In this document: positions 1 to 10,140 of the stretch, in pieces
Numbering within the stretch: position 1 is the stretch's first letter
Layout of the letters: every line of letters starts with the position of its first letter
Assembly: GCA_018398765.1 (NCBI GenBank)
Contig: JAHBMJ010003263.1
Location: forward strand, 64,719-92,013
Length of the DNA: 27,295 bases
Reading direction: 5' to 3'
From: Chromera velia
Taxonomy: Eukaryota; Sar; Chromeraceae
The notes under the pieces: generated by a model
Told to the model about the DNA's origin: nothing
The model's input: only the letters and a program-made list of their open reading frames with translations
Database searches by the model: none
Position numbers and translations under genes: made by a program

Positions 1-1427
1 AAGTGTACGCAGGAACACGAAAAACGGCATCATCTCCAGAAGGACAGAGAGAGAGGTGAGAGAGGAGAGGAGAGAGTCAGATGGGCCGGTCCAAATGGCA
101 GGAAGGAAAGAAGGAAGGAAGGAAGGAAGGAAGGAGGGTGAGTGCACGTGAGAGGGAGAACAAACATGATCTGGTCAGGGGCACAGGGCCCCTCCAACCT
201 AGCAGTAACGGTCTTTCTTGCTCCCCATGCAATCCCCGCCCTCTCTAACAAGCGGGGTTTTCAAAGAAGAGAGAGGAGATGAACAAGACAGGAAAAGAGA
301 AAGAAGTGGAGGCGAACATCCGAACAAAAAACACGAAACGTGAAGGGCAAGTACGTGTACATCTGTGTGCCCATTTCTGTCTGTATTCTGTGTCTGTTTA
401 TCCGCGTGCCTGCTCCTCCCACAAAGTCTGCCCTCCCTCCCTACCATCTCCGTCACCCTCGCGGTCACCGACTCCCACTTTCCCCTGATCTGCTTCATGA
501 GCCTTCCGAGCCTCGCTGCTGTTTCCTGATAAGAAAATGGAAGAAGCGGGGAGAAGAGGGCAAGAAAAGACAATGAGTGAGGAAGACAGGCATGGGAGTG
601 CGGGAGGGATGCGCGGAATCTCCTAGGTCAGGAGTGAAGGACTGCGCAATAAGCGAAAGAGAGGGCAAAGCAACTGGGGAGTGAATTCCGTGGGTCGGAG
701 ACCGGGTGCCAGGCAGAAGATTGCATCGGATCTTCAATCCTTGGGAATAAATTAATCTCGTCCTTCTGTAATTGTCCCTTCTTCCTGCTTGCCTCGAATC
801 CTTTCCTCCTCCCCTGCCCCGTTCCCTCCCTCCTTCCTGCTTCCTGTTCTTCATTTCCTCACCTCGTCGATAGTTCCTAGCAACTTTCTGCTCATCTTCT
901 CTCTTTCTACTCTGCATTCATCCACACGGAATAATATACGAATATGGGACCGATAAACAGTCACACAGGCAGTCGTGAGAAAGCATTCAGAGACCGGTTT
1001 TGTCGTTATCGTGCAGTCATTGTTTTAGGCAATTTGAAGTCAAACGTCGAGCCATCCTGAAAAGAAGAGTTCTCTTTCTTAAAAAACAGTGTGAAAGACG
1101 GGCCTGCGTCCTCGCCTGCATAACGAATTCTCGAAAGAGAGAGAGAGAGTCAGAAGAGAATCATGATCCAGATGCACAAACACAGTCTCTTGCTAACTAC
1201 TACCAAACAGATCTGCCAATGCAAACATCGGATCATTCCCATCTCTTAGTGACGGAACATTCAACCCGAATTTTCCCGGAAGGCTGCATAACTTCTGATA
1301 CAACCACCCACCCGTGTTCAATCAGAATATTTCCGAATCCCTGCAGCTCCTGCTGTGCAGAGATGCAAGCTCCTTCCCACTCTCTTAGTAGAGACATAAT
1401 AGTTGTGAGGGAGGACGATGAAGCCAT
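1..1427 (-). CDS. Probable partial gene: coiled-coil, possibly tail-anchored SNARE-like protein
   Basis: Not recognised with certainty. Three minus-strand segments behave as consecutive exons: 1312-1427 (ATG at 1427 in AAAGATGG context, in-frame TAG 15 nt upstream), 863-911 and 445-525. Junction phases agree: phase 2 at donor GTGGGT into a TGCAG acceptor, phase 0 at GTGAGG into an ATCAG acceptor, and the last exon ends at GTAGGG. The joined product begins MASSSSLTTIMSLL and continues as amphipathic helix (VEREKMSRKLLGTIDE, then ETAARLGRLMKQIRGKWESV). A possible fourth exon at 1-33 reads MMPFFVFLRTL, hydrophobic like a tail anchor, but its acceptor is GGAG, unlike all others here. By eye the heptad pattern and the RE-K-M segment resemble Qb-SNAREs (Vti1 or membrin type); this is a guess. 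The gene would run off the left edge. It could instead begin further upstream, or be chance open frames. The introns are TTCC/TC-rich on the sense strand, like those of the neighbouring genes. Confidence 0.35.
100..137. repeat. (GGAA)n microsatellite
   Basis: Tandem GGAA/GAAG units. It lies in the proposed intron of the left-edge minus-strand gene, so the sense strand reads TTCC. Confidence 0.85.
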
Positions 1428-2106
1428 CTTTGAGGGAAGCTAGATGGATTGAAAGGAGAGGCGGGGTCTTGCGGTAGGTCGAAAGATGCGAACCGCGTTG
1501 GCAGGGAGAAGGCAAAACTGCAGCAACCCATGGAAATGATGCTGTAGCTCAGAGTAGTTCAGCTTTGATACTTTCAAACGCAAGTGAATTTAAGTTCCAC
1601 AAATGCATCCCTGAAAGACTGTAAGAACACTGAAAGACAACCTAAGACATCGTCAGCAATGGAACATTTCGCTTGCCGTTACAATGCCGTCTCCACACCG
1701 TCTCCGTCCACGAAGCGGCATGAATTAAGCCCGGGCCGAGCTCACATTCGCGGGGGGTCCATGCAGTGCGGGCCCGCGCGGCATTCGCGGGGCCGCCGCC
1801 GGCCAGCTAGGCCGGGGACTGTCGCATGGAATCGGCTCGACAATGCTCCACATCTGTTTGTCAGACAAGATTCGATGCACAATCGAGCCTTGCAGGTTCT
1901 CGCACTTCTCACTTCCAAGTTTTGAAACAGACATTCTGGAAACCAACACGAATTCTTCGCCTCCAGGTTTTCTGCACGTTGATCACACAGAGTGAACGGG
2001 AGCCCAAAGCAACGGTTCGCGTTTAATACCCAACTCAGTCTCGTGTATCGGTAAGAAACGCCATCACTAACGCGTCCTCTGACGCGAGTAAGTGAAGGCA
2101 GAAGTC
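1428..2106. promoter_or_regulatory. Divergent intergenic region with GC-rich core
   Basis: No convincing coding sequence. It separates the probable minus-strand gene starting at 1427 from the plus-strand transporter starting at 2107, so it is likely a shared promoter region. The segment near 1730-1820 is strikingly GC-rich and contains CATTCGCGGGG twice (about 1746 and 1782). No TATA box is evident. Short open frames here show no coding character. Confidence 0.4.
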
Positions 2107-3660
2107 ATGGCCCCGGCACTGAGACGGTTCGATGAAGAGGATGAAGAAGAGGAAGAGGCACTGGTGGCGGTGGATCAGTGGGATGGCCCCCGATCGGGGG
2201 TACAGAAGGAGAAGGAGGGCATTCGGGGCAAGAGCCAGGCTGGGGGCATGATTAGCCTGTCTGGGTGGTCTCGGCGTCCAGACCTCCGACGGGCACCCAG
2301 CTCTTTTGGCACGGGATCAGGGGGAAAGAAAGGGGGCATTGTTGTTGCATTCAGGACAAGAACACTGGTCCTTCTCTACGTCGGCTACGCGGTCAGCAAA
2401 AGAAACAAGCAGTCTCCTTCCCTTTCCTCACCAGTGCACCTCTCTCTGTCCTCGTCCCTGTGCCTTTCTCACCCCATCCCTCCTCTCCAGTGCCCTCCTT
2501 GTGCTCTTAAGCTCTGATCTACCTTCACCCAGGCCGTCAAACACCTTCCCCTTGCCGCTGCAATCACCCCTGCGTATCCATCTGAAGTGCCTCTCCCTTG
2601 TCTCTCTGATGGTTGACGACTTGCACACTGCATCGACCTGCTCTTTTTTTCTTTCTTTCTCTGTTGGCAACGACGGTGCAGATAGTGATGCTAAACAGGG
2701 GGGCCATCGACGCCGCCAACCCGGCCATGGAGAGGGACCGGTCCTTCAATTGGGACTTCGAGACGGCAGGGAAAGTGTTCTCTGCAGGGAACTTCGCGTA
2801 CTTGATCGGCAAACTCATCGCGGGGGGGGTGGTCGATATGGTGGGGGCTAGGGCAGTCTTCAGCATCGGCCTGGTGATTGTGGCCCTCGATAACATTCTG
2901 GTTGCGTTTCAGCAAAACCCAGAGGCGGTGGGGGGGCTCTGGATACTCTTTCGCGTCGTTCTGGTGAGTTTCAATGTATGGTATGATCAATCAATCAATC
3001 AATCGATTGATCGATCAAAGAATCACAGAGTCAAGCAACCGTCCGCCCATTAATCAACCAATCAAACAAGCAATCAATCAAACAATCAATCGACCAACCA
3101 ATCAATCAACCAATCAGTCAATGAATCAATGAATCAACCAACGAATCAATCAACCAATTAACCAACCAATCAATCAGCCAAGCAATCTATCAACCAATCA
3201 ATCAATCAAGCCAACAAGGAACCGAACAAACGATCAGTTTTTCCCTTGTTCATCATAGGTTGTGTTTCGCCCACTCTCTCTACCTCCCTTCTGATTCCCT
3301 GGATGACCCCCTTTCATTTCATTTCGTTGCATTTCAGGCTTTCGTCTGGCCGGCGTTGACCAAGCTGGTCTGTGTTTGGGTGCCTGCCACCGACTACGGT
3401 TATGTGTTCGGTGTAATGTCGACCTCCTCTCGCACGGGCAATGTTCTGTCTGCTCTGATTCTCGGCCGTCTCCTGATCTCGGGGTTTCATTGGAGGGCGG
3501 CGTTCATCGTGTCGGGACTGCTGCTGTTGGGCATCGGCGTTTCTTACCACTTCCTCATCTTTGAAGATCCTGCATGTGCGTGCGTCAGTCTCCCTCTCTC
3601 TCCCCCTCTCTCTGTCTCTGTCTCTGTCTCTGTCTCTGTCTGTCTCTCTCTCTCTCTCTC

Positions 3661-3702
<42 letters not shown>

Positions 3703-6582
3703 TTTCTTGGTTTGTCGCTTTGTGGCTGTGTGTGTGTGTGTGTGTGTGTTTGTGCGTGTGTGTGCGTGTGTGTGCGTATTTGTGTTGGAGGGGGGGAGTG
3801 GTTATGGCGAGTCGATCGAAAAAGACCATCTCAACCGCTGAGACGTCGATATTGTTCAAGATGAGACAATCAGGTCATATTTATCGATTTTCTCTTTCTC
3901 TCGATCCCTCGTTTTTTTTTTGCCTGTTTGCTTTCTGTCCGTGCAGCTGCTCTTCAAGCTGCGGGGCTTCACCTGTCTGCATCCTCCTCTCTCTCTCTCG
4001 ACAATGCTGGTGCTGATCTAGATGATGATGGCTTGAAGGAGCTGGAAGGGGGAACGTCAAAAAGGGGGAGGCGGCGTCTCTCTGCTGGGGGGGAACAGAA
4101 GGAGGGGAAAAAAGGACGGCCCGTTGAGGTTCAAAGAGGGACTTGGAGGGAAGGACGGGGGGGGGATAGTGGGAAGACATCGGAGACAGAAGCCACGGGG
4201 GCAGTTTCAGTTTCTCAGTCCACCTCTTGTAACTCTCCTTCCGCATCCCTCTCCCCCCCCTTCGGAGGAATTGATCCTGAGGCCCCGCTTTCAGGATCAT
4301 CGGGGGGAAACGCTTTTGCCATCTCGTCCCCCCCTCCATCTTTTCCTCCCCCCATTACAATACCTCCCTCACACCTCACACAGTCCAGCAGCCAAGCAGA
4401 CACGTCACACAACGGCGTTTGGGGCTCATCGGACTTGTCGCCAGACCCTTTGCTTCCCCCTTCGGCTGTGAACCAGCAGGACTGGTGGCTGGAGGGGGGT
4501 GGGGGTCCCCAGGGGTCCTCCATGCAAGGGGGAGGGAAACTAGTGCATCGGGGCGCTAGGCTGGGTGGCGTAGGCACAGCACAGGACAGGGGGGAGGTAG
4601 GGGAGGGAGGGTCACTGCCTAGCTCATTAAGTTGGGAGGCGACAAAAGGGGGTGGAGATGGGGATGATTCATCAAAAAGGAAGGGAATGGGGGGACCCGT
4701 CAGGCAAATTCCGCAAGATGTTTCGTACTGGGGTGCGCTTCGTGTGATGTTTTCAGACTCCCAATTTTTGCTTGTGGGTGTGAGTATTCTGTTTCTGACA
4801 CCGGTCACCGAGATGAATAGCTGGTGGCCTTCCTTTCTTTCTCACACGCTCGGAAGGAGTCCGGGGGAGGGCGCAGTTCTGGCGGCTGCATTTCCTCTCG
4901 GCTTTGTCGTGTCCATGTTGGCAGGTAGGTTCGTTAATTCTTTTTTTGGATTGTTTTTTTTTTTTTTGGTTTTGGGCAGGAAAGAGAAGGCACCTGCCTC
5001 TGTGGTTGGCTGATGAAGTGTGATCAATCTGGGGGAGGGAATATTGAGGGTTTAGTGGTATGCGGGGCAAAGACATGTCTAGGTTTTTTCTTATGAGTAA
5101 GAAAGAACGCCGGAGAGAGTAGAATGAATGTCACAAATTATGGAGAGGCGAAGTGTCGTTTTGGATGGGCAGCAGATGGGCATGAAGGAGACTGCAAAAC
5201 GAATCAGTTAGGGGTGAGCGGGTGGAAGGAAGCACGTGTGTGCATTGATTCTTGTCGCGGACCCAGGCTGATCGAATCAGCCGGATCGATCTATTCACTT
5301 CTTCCTCTCCCTCTGTATGTCTGTTTGCTTCTCCATGCAGGGGGGAAACTCTACGACCGGTCGTCGTACAGTGGTCGTTTGATGCTCGTGACTTTTTGCT
5401 TGGTGGCGTTGACAGCCTGTGTTCTTGCTCTGAGGGTTCTGACAGACTTTGCTGCCGCACAGACAGCGCCCGATGCAGGCTCGGGGGCTGTATGGAGGTT
5501 GTCCGGTGTTGCCGCTGATGTAGACCCTGCGCGTGCGGCCTCGTTCTTTGACGAGGACGCGGAGGCCTCGGAGGACGAGGTGGGGTTCGGGGGTGTGAGG
5601 GTGGAGCCTGCAGATGACAAACACCCCCAAGTAGAGGAGAGACTCGAAAGAGGACCTGCGTCTCTCGGGGTGACGATGGGCATCGTCTCGTGTGTTTTCT
5701 TGATTGGCCTCTTCGTGGGTCCTCCCTTCTACATTCCTACTGGGGTCTATGCGTCCAATTTTGGAGGTTGGTATGTGGGTGGGTGGGTGAGGTGCATGGG
5801 GTATGGACCGTAGGGTAGTGTTGGATGTCTTCCATTTCTCCTTGTGCGGTTCATGACGGATGTTCGCGTTCCATTTCTTGTCGTCATCGCGTTTCTGCAT
5901 GTTGCTTTAACATGTGAAGTAGAGAATCTGCTTTCTAGTGAACGCCACTATGTCCCTCTAAATGCACCACTGTGTGGTCCACAGCAGTTCAATGAAGCCC
6001 CCCTCTCCCCAACACCTCTTCACCCCACCCACTGCCTTCCATCTCACGTGACTGCATGCATCGACTTCCTCGCCTGCGTGGCTGCAACTGCAATTGCTTT
6101 CTCTCCTTTTCTCTCCCCCCCTCTCTCTGGTCGTTGAACGACGCCATGCACGCAGGAGTGCGGCACTGCGGCACGATGTCGGGGATGATGGATGCGTTTG
6201 GGTACACATCCACGACCCTGTTCATGACGGTCAGTCAGGCAGACAGGCAGGCAGTGTGTGAGTGAGCAAGCACGAGGTAGCCGGCGAGGAAGCGGATCAG
6301 TTCTAGAAGGCTGGTGTTTCTCATGCTTGCTTCCGTCTGGCTTTCCCACTGAGTGCTCTTCCCTTGCCCCCTCGATTTCTTTCTTTCTTTCTTGCTTGCA
6401 TTCGTAGGAGTGTCCGTATGGATCCTCGCATGAAAATGCATGTGTGTATGCAGATGGTGGGTCACCTGGCAGCCTTGCACAGCTGGGGAGGGCTGCTGGA
6501 CATTTTGGCGATGTCTTGCTTCCTCGGGACCATGTGCTTCGGATTCTTTATGTACCGGAACCTGACTTTGAAGCTTTGCTGA
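2107..6582 (+). CDS. MFS transporter (OPA-like), seven exons, 803 aa
   Basis: Exons: 2107-2391, 2682-2963, 3338-3575, 3947-4924, 5341-5766, 6156-6229 and 6454-6582; phases agree at every junction (2412 nt). ATG 2107 is the first in-frame start and precedes an acidic, cytosolic-looking N-terminus (FDEEDEEEEEA). About twelve hydrophobic segments follow. TM1 is split by intron 1 (VLLYVGYA/IVMLNRGAID). Exon 2 carries a motif-A-like loop, GGVVDMVGAR. Exon 3 (VPATDYGYVFGVMSTSSRTG, then HWRAAFIVSG) and exons 5-7 (VRHCGTMSGMMDAFGY, then WGGLLDILA) resemble the two halves of organophosphate:phosphate antiporter-like MFS proteins. It is therefore probably a membrane transporter of a phosphorylated or other small anion; the substrate cannot be read from sequence. 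A hydrophilic G/S/P-rich loop of about 260 residues (269-528) separates the halves, and a second acidic loop near 640-690 lies in the C-terminal half. Both are long for the family. Exon boundaries are good but unverified by transcripts. Confidence 0.8.
2985..3235 (+). repeat. Degenerate (CAAT)n array in transporter intron 2
   Basis: About 250 bp of drifting CAAT/CAAC/CAAG tetranucleotides, starting about 20 nt after the donor of exon 2 and filling most of that intron. It contains scattered GATCGAT palindromes. Confidence 0.85.
3590..3780 (+). repeat. (TC)n followed by (TG)n in transporter intron 3
   Basis: Directly after the exon 3 donor (GTGCGT at 3576) the intron is a long TC tract with TCTG interruptions (to about 3712), then a TG tract (about 3726-3778). 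The same TC-then-TG order follows the donor of Ca2+-ATPase exon 23 on the other strand. Confidence 0.9.
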
Positions 6583-7939
6583 TTGGTGTACAAGAAGAGC
6601 ACGGATGGATCGATGGATTGATGAGAGGTTCGACGATCGAGGGCATAGAGACAGAGAGACAGAGTGGAAGAGATGGATGGGCCTTCATGGGTCGGTCGGG
6701 CTTATATCCTGTAGACTTGGCGAGTTCGTTTGATCCATACGATTTTGGTTCTTCGGTCGGTTGTTCCACGTGCGTTCATTCTTCGTTCGTTCAGGACAGA
6801 GCCGTCGAGAGTAAAGTAGGTCGGTGGCACAGACAATGAAAACAAGGCTTTCGCGCATTTTGCGTCGATCTGTCTCAGATTTTTTGTTCATGTTCTGGTC
6901 TGCATGGTTGAGGTGGTCTGTTTTTTTGTAACGCTTCTTTGTTTGTTCTTTTTCAAGAGCTTCAAGCAGCTCCTTTATGCATGGTGTGAGTCTTCGCTCT
7001 GCTAGAAACTATCTGGTCAGATTCGATGACTTCGACATGCATGTCACGGAAAAATACCCGAAGCCTTCTAAAGTTTGATGACTAACAACAAGACATGCGA
7101 CTCTAGCACTGCCAAGAAGGTGAGCAGGAAGGTAACTTTTTCTGTTGAATCTGCTCGTAGCATTATATGATACAATATGTCATATAATACTGTCATCTAT
7201 GTGATATTAAAATTACACACACATCATCATCATACACTAGATCATAGGCCATCGCCATCGGCCTATAAATTATTAGGCGTCTAGCGTTCGGCAGCAATGC
7301 ACGAGGCATGCAGTTCTGTTCTTTACCATAGCAGTTCATTTTGATTTTTACTTACTTCTGAGGTAATACTTCACTGGCAACCACCGTTGAACCACGAGAC
7401 ATTGATTCATATAATAATAGTGGAACTATGACTAGTGATAACTAGTGATCAGGTTTGATTTGATTCGATTTGATTTGAAGTTGGGCTCAACCTCAAATCA
7501 AATCTGCAGGTCTAGGCACGTGAGTGCCCAAATTATCACCATGCAAATCTAGATGTAAATATAAGTCTTAAGACCTAAAAATTAATAAAATAACACTATA
7601 TTTTTATATAACAGACGAATTTGTGTGATGAATAACATATATTTACATATATTAACATTTCAGCACAATGCATATCACGTTTTGATGAGAATAGTAAAAT
7701 TCAGGCAAAGCTTTTTCTTGGTATAGTGCTTAAAACTCTCAAAAAAAAACTTAATATAACTTTTGAAGGGGGGAAAGGAGGAGATAAAGGATATTTGCCA
7801 ATGAGCAAGAGAAAGGTAGCCCAGACAGCAGTTTTTTGCCTGCATCTTGAATTTTGTCACCACACTTTTTCATCCAGTGTATATTCCTATGCACTGACTT
7901 CTCTAGTTCTTGTCGATTCGCACGCGATCGCTTTCAGCC
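6583..7939. other. Intergenic spacer, AT-rich, with small hairpins
   Basis: Contains the 3' flank of the transporter (stop at 6582) and the downstream flank of the HNH gene (stop at 7940). The part from about 7130 to 7760 is AT-rich, without long open frames, and carries several short inverted repeats: 7244-7250/7260-7266 (ataggcc arms), 7467-7504, and 7515-7528. No RNA gene was recognised. Confidence 0.6.
7467..7504. repeat. 17-bp inverted repeat with 4-nt loop
   Basis: Arms 7467-7483 and 7488-7504 are complementary at 16 of 17 positions around the loop ggct. The left arm is gatttgatttgaagttg. Confidence 0.85.
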
Positions 7940-9130
7940 TCAGGCTGTTATGCATTTTCGAGCATTCTTTATTCTGGCCCAAGTCAGGCTGGCATGCATT
8001 TTCTGATCCACCCATTGCAGGTTCTCTTCTGTGTTGTTGAAAGGGTTCCCATCTTTATGGTCTACCTGGAGGGTACTTTCCTCTGCGCCCGCAGCCACGA
8101 GAGCCTTTTTCTGCTCCGGGTGAAAGGCTTCAGCAACAAATCGATGGACGAAAGATCCCTTTGTGTGGAGATACCCTTTCACTGCGCGTCCCCTGCTGAG
8201 CCTTCCGTTAGAAAAGCGCACCCGTCCCAAATTGGAGATTTCTATGCAATGCTTCGTATTCACTTCTTCTCGCGGCGGATCAAGGACTAGAGAGACCCGG
8301 CCTTCGTGACCATACACGCGAAATAACTGCCTGAAATGCTCCCCATTCCAAACTCGAAACTTTTCGTCGTCGATTCTCACCCGCCAACCCTTCAAAGTGA
8401 CCCCGTCAGGATTGCCCCGGAGACGTGACAAAGACAAGGGGCCGCCTGTACATGTATTCAAAAACTTTGCGAGAGAAGTCATACTCGGAAACGTGTGCTG
8501 CTCTCCGGCTGCTATATTCGTTGCGTGCACAGGAACTGCACTCGAAATGCTTGGGCGTGGATAGGATTGCGATGCCGCAGTCTTTGTCACATGTTCCTGT
8601 CGTGTCAACCACTGAAGATTGTTGACACAGTTGTTTTGCTTGTCGCCATCGATGTGGTCGACTTCCAACTGTTCGCCAGGAAATTTCTCTTCCTTTTCGC
8701 GTTTCTCTTTTGCAAGAAATGTCAACGCAACAATCCGGTGCACAGCATAGTGTTTCCGACTTATATTGACATAGTAATAGTAGCCAGACTGTTCGCTGAG
8801 TCTGCCTCTTCCTTCTCGACCGGAAAGAACTCCAAAACTGTTTCTAACTCTTCCTTCTCTGGAAACTTTCCATCCACTTGACTTGCCTCTGGACACGTCG
8901 GAAGGAATATCCACAAACTCGTCTTCTTTTCGCTTCTCAGTGTCCACGTGAGAGTCTCCTCCAGCTCCCTGAGTCCTGTTGATTTCAAACTGGCTGGAAG
9001 CCGAAAAATTACGGAGAGAATGCGGGATTCGGAAGGATGACAGCCGCTGAGGAATGGTAGACAGTGGAAGATTGTGCAACAGTAATCTGGGACCCCGAAA
9101 GATGCGGCTGACGAGGTTTTGCATACTCAT
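7940..9130 (-). CDS. Tandem NUMOD4-like/HNH endonuclease protein, probably organelle-targeted, 396 aa
   Basis: Intronless. Residues 1-48 are Arg/Ser/Leu-rich, lack acidic residues and end in RNFSASS, like a mitochondrial presequence. Two copies of a NUMOD4-plus-HNH arrangement follow. Unit A: GWKVSREGRVRN (86-97), VHRIVALTF (130-138), then the HNH core VDHIDGDKQNN (157-167) and NLQWLT (171-176). Unit B: IEISNLGRVRF (296-306), VHRFVAEAF (328-336), then VDHKDGNPFNN (356-366) and NLQWV (370-374). Residues 212-252, between them (FPSMTSLAKFL, then LKGWRVR), look like a NUMOD1/IENR-type DNA-binding helix. Both units keep the D-H pair and the Asn residues of the beta-beta-alpha-metal fold, so both may be active nucleases; H159 and H358 are the likely catalytic histidines. 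This fold is typical of phage and group I intron homing endonucleases, so a nuclear, presequence-bearing double unit is unusual. The start is ATG 9130, with a second ATG at 9124. It is divergent from the gene at 10141. Function beyond DNA binding or cleavage is unknown. Confidence 0.85.
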   Translation of the reverse strand: MSMQNLVSRIFRGPRLLLHNLPLSTIPQRLSSFRIPHSLRNFSASSQFEINRTQGAGGDSHVDTEKRKEDEFVDIPSDVSRGKSSGWKVSREGRVRNSFGVLSGREGRGRLSEQSGYYYYVNISRKHYAVHRIVALTFLAKEKREKEEKFPGEQLEVDHIDGDKQNNCVNNLQWLTRQEHVTKTAASQSYPRPSISSAVPVHATNIAAGEQHTFPSMTSLAKFLNTCTGGPLSLSRLRGNPDGVTLKGWRVRIDDEKFRVWNGEHFRQLFRVYGHEGRVSLVLDPPREEVNTKHCIEISNLGRVRFSNGRLSRGRAVKGYLHTKGSFVHRFVAEAFHPEQKKALVAAGAEESTLQVDHKDGNPFNNTEENLQWVDQKMHASLTWARIKNARKCITA

Positions 9131-10140
9131 CGCAGCCAGTTCTTTCTTGTATGAACTCTGTTGACTGACGTTAAGCAGAAAAAAGTTTCACTTTTCAGCA
9201 GTCTTCGAGAGGGTGAAACAGTTCTTCGATGCCCTTTTCCAAAAAAGGGTCTCCGACCCTCACCTCACACAGAGACAGACTACATGTCAGATTCGTCCTG
9301 CATCTGTGTTGCATGATGGACACAATCCCGCATGGCTGATAAGTCATTTGCATGCAGCCAATTCATTTTCTTCGATCGACCTTAATTCTATACTCTTTCT
9401 CTTCGATCTGCATGCATGCACGCAAGGTGATTGCATGATTGACTGACAGATCTGCATGATTAACTCAAATTTGCTGCATGCATGTTTGAGGCAGTTAATT
9501 TGACCCGCATTATTACAACGGCCGGGCTGCGTTGCTGCCGTTGCAACAGTGCAACGTACATGGCGCACCGGCGTGGCATGGCATGTGGTCGGAGCCGCGG
9601 AGCTCCGGGCTTCCATGCATGGGCCTTATAATTTGGAGTCTGCAGTCTGAGCCTCATGCATGCACTGCTCGCGTTTGCGCCGCCGCATGCACCCGCCACC
9701 CGGTCAAGAATCCGGCCTCCAAACATCGTCTGAACCTAGCTCCCAGCATCTTCTGCCAGAATTCGATGACATGTGTGCAGCCCCTAGATAAGTTCATCAG
9801 CAGGCAGCAGGCTTGAATCAGCCGCTCATCCATTTACGCTCCTTAGCCGAGAGCTCTCATGTTCGTTCTTCTCGAAGCTTGGTTTGCCGGTGTGGATAAG
9901 TTGACTTCATGGTTTGAAGATTTCAGCCGTCTCCTCATTCCTTGGACGTCTCCCTGCCGTGGGTGAGGGCGTTCGAACAATTTCTTCCCCTTGTGAAGGC
10001 TGTTCCGCATAGAGAGGAAGGTCTTTTATTTATGTAGAACCGCTGCTCTCTTATGTAGAGGAAACCTGTCACCCAGACATTTCACGAGCAAAGCGTAGAA
10101 GCGCTGCGATCGAGTAGACGGGCTTGAATCCTTCAGAAAA
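9131..10140. promoter_or_regulatory. Bidirectional intergenic region with GCATGC cluster
   Basis: Separates two divergent intronless genes. GCATGC occurs at 9350, 9410, 9414, 9476, 9658 and 9685, several within TGCATGCA. In Apicomplexa, TGCATGC/GCATGC is a known binding site of ApiAP2 transcription factors; its use here is inferred. The short open frames at 9344-9816 are read as noise. No other gene seen. Confidence 0.45.

Noticed and set aside
1000-1443. 147-codon plus-strand open frame
   Set aside because: Antisense to the proposed minus-strand exon at 1312-1427, low-complexity KRERESEE stretch, no recognisable domain or splice support.
3314-4016. Ser-Leu and Arg-Glu repeat open frames over the TC/TG tract
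   Set aside because: Microsatellite translation inside transporter intron 3.
9344-9816. Overlapping 77-94-codon open frames in the divergent spacer
   Set aside because: Composition follows the TGCATGCA motif (His-Ala-Cys-Met); no conserved features, and they overlap on both strands.
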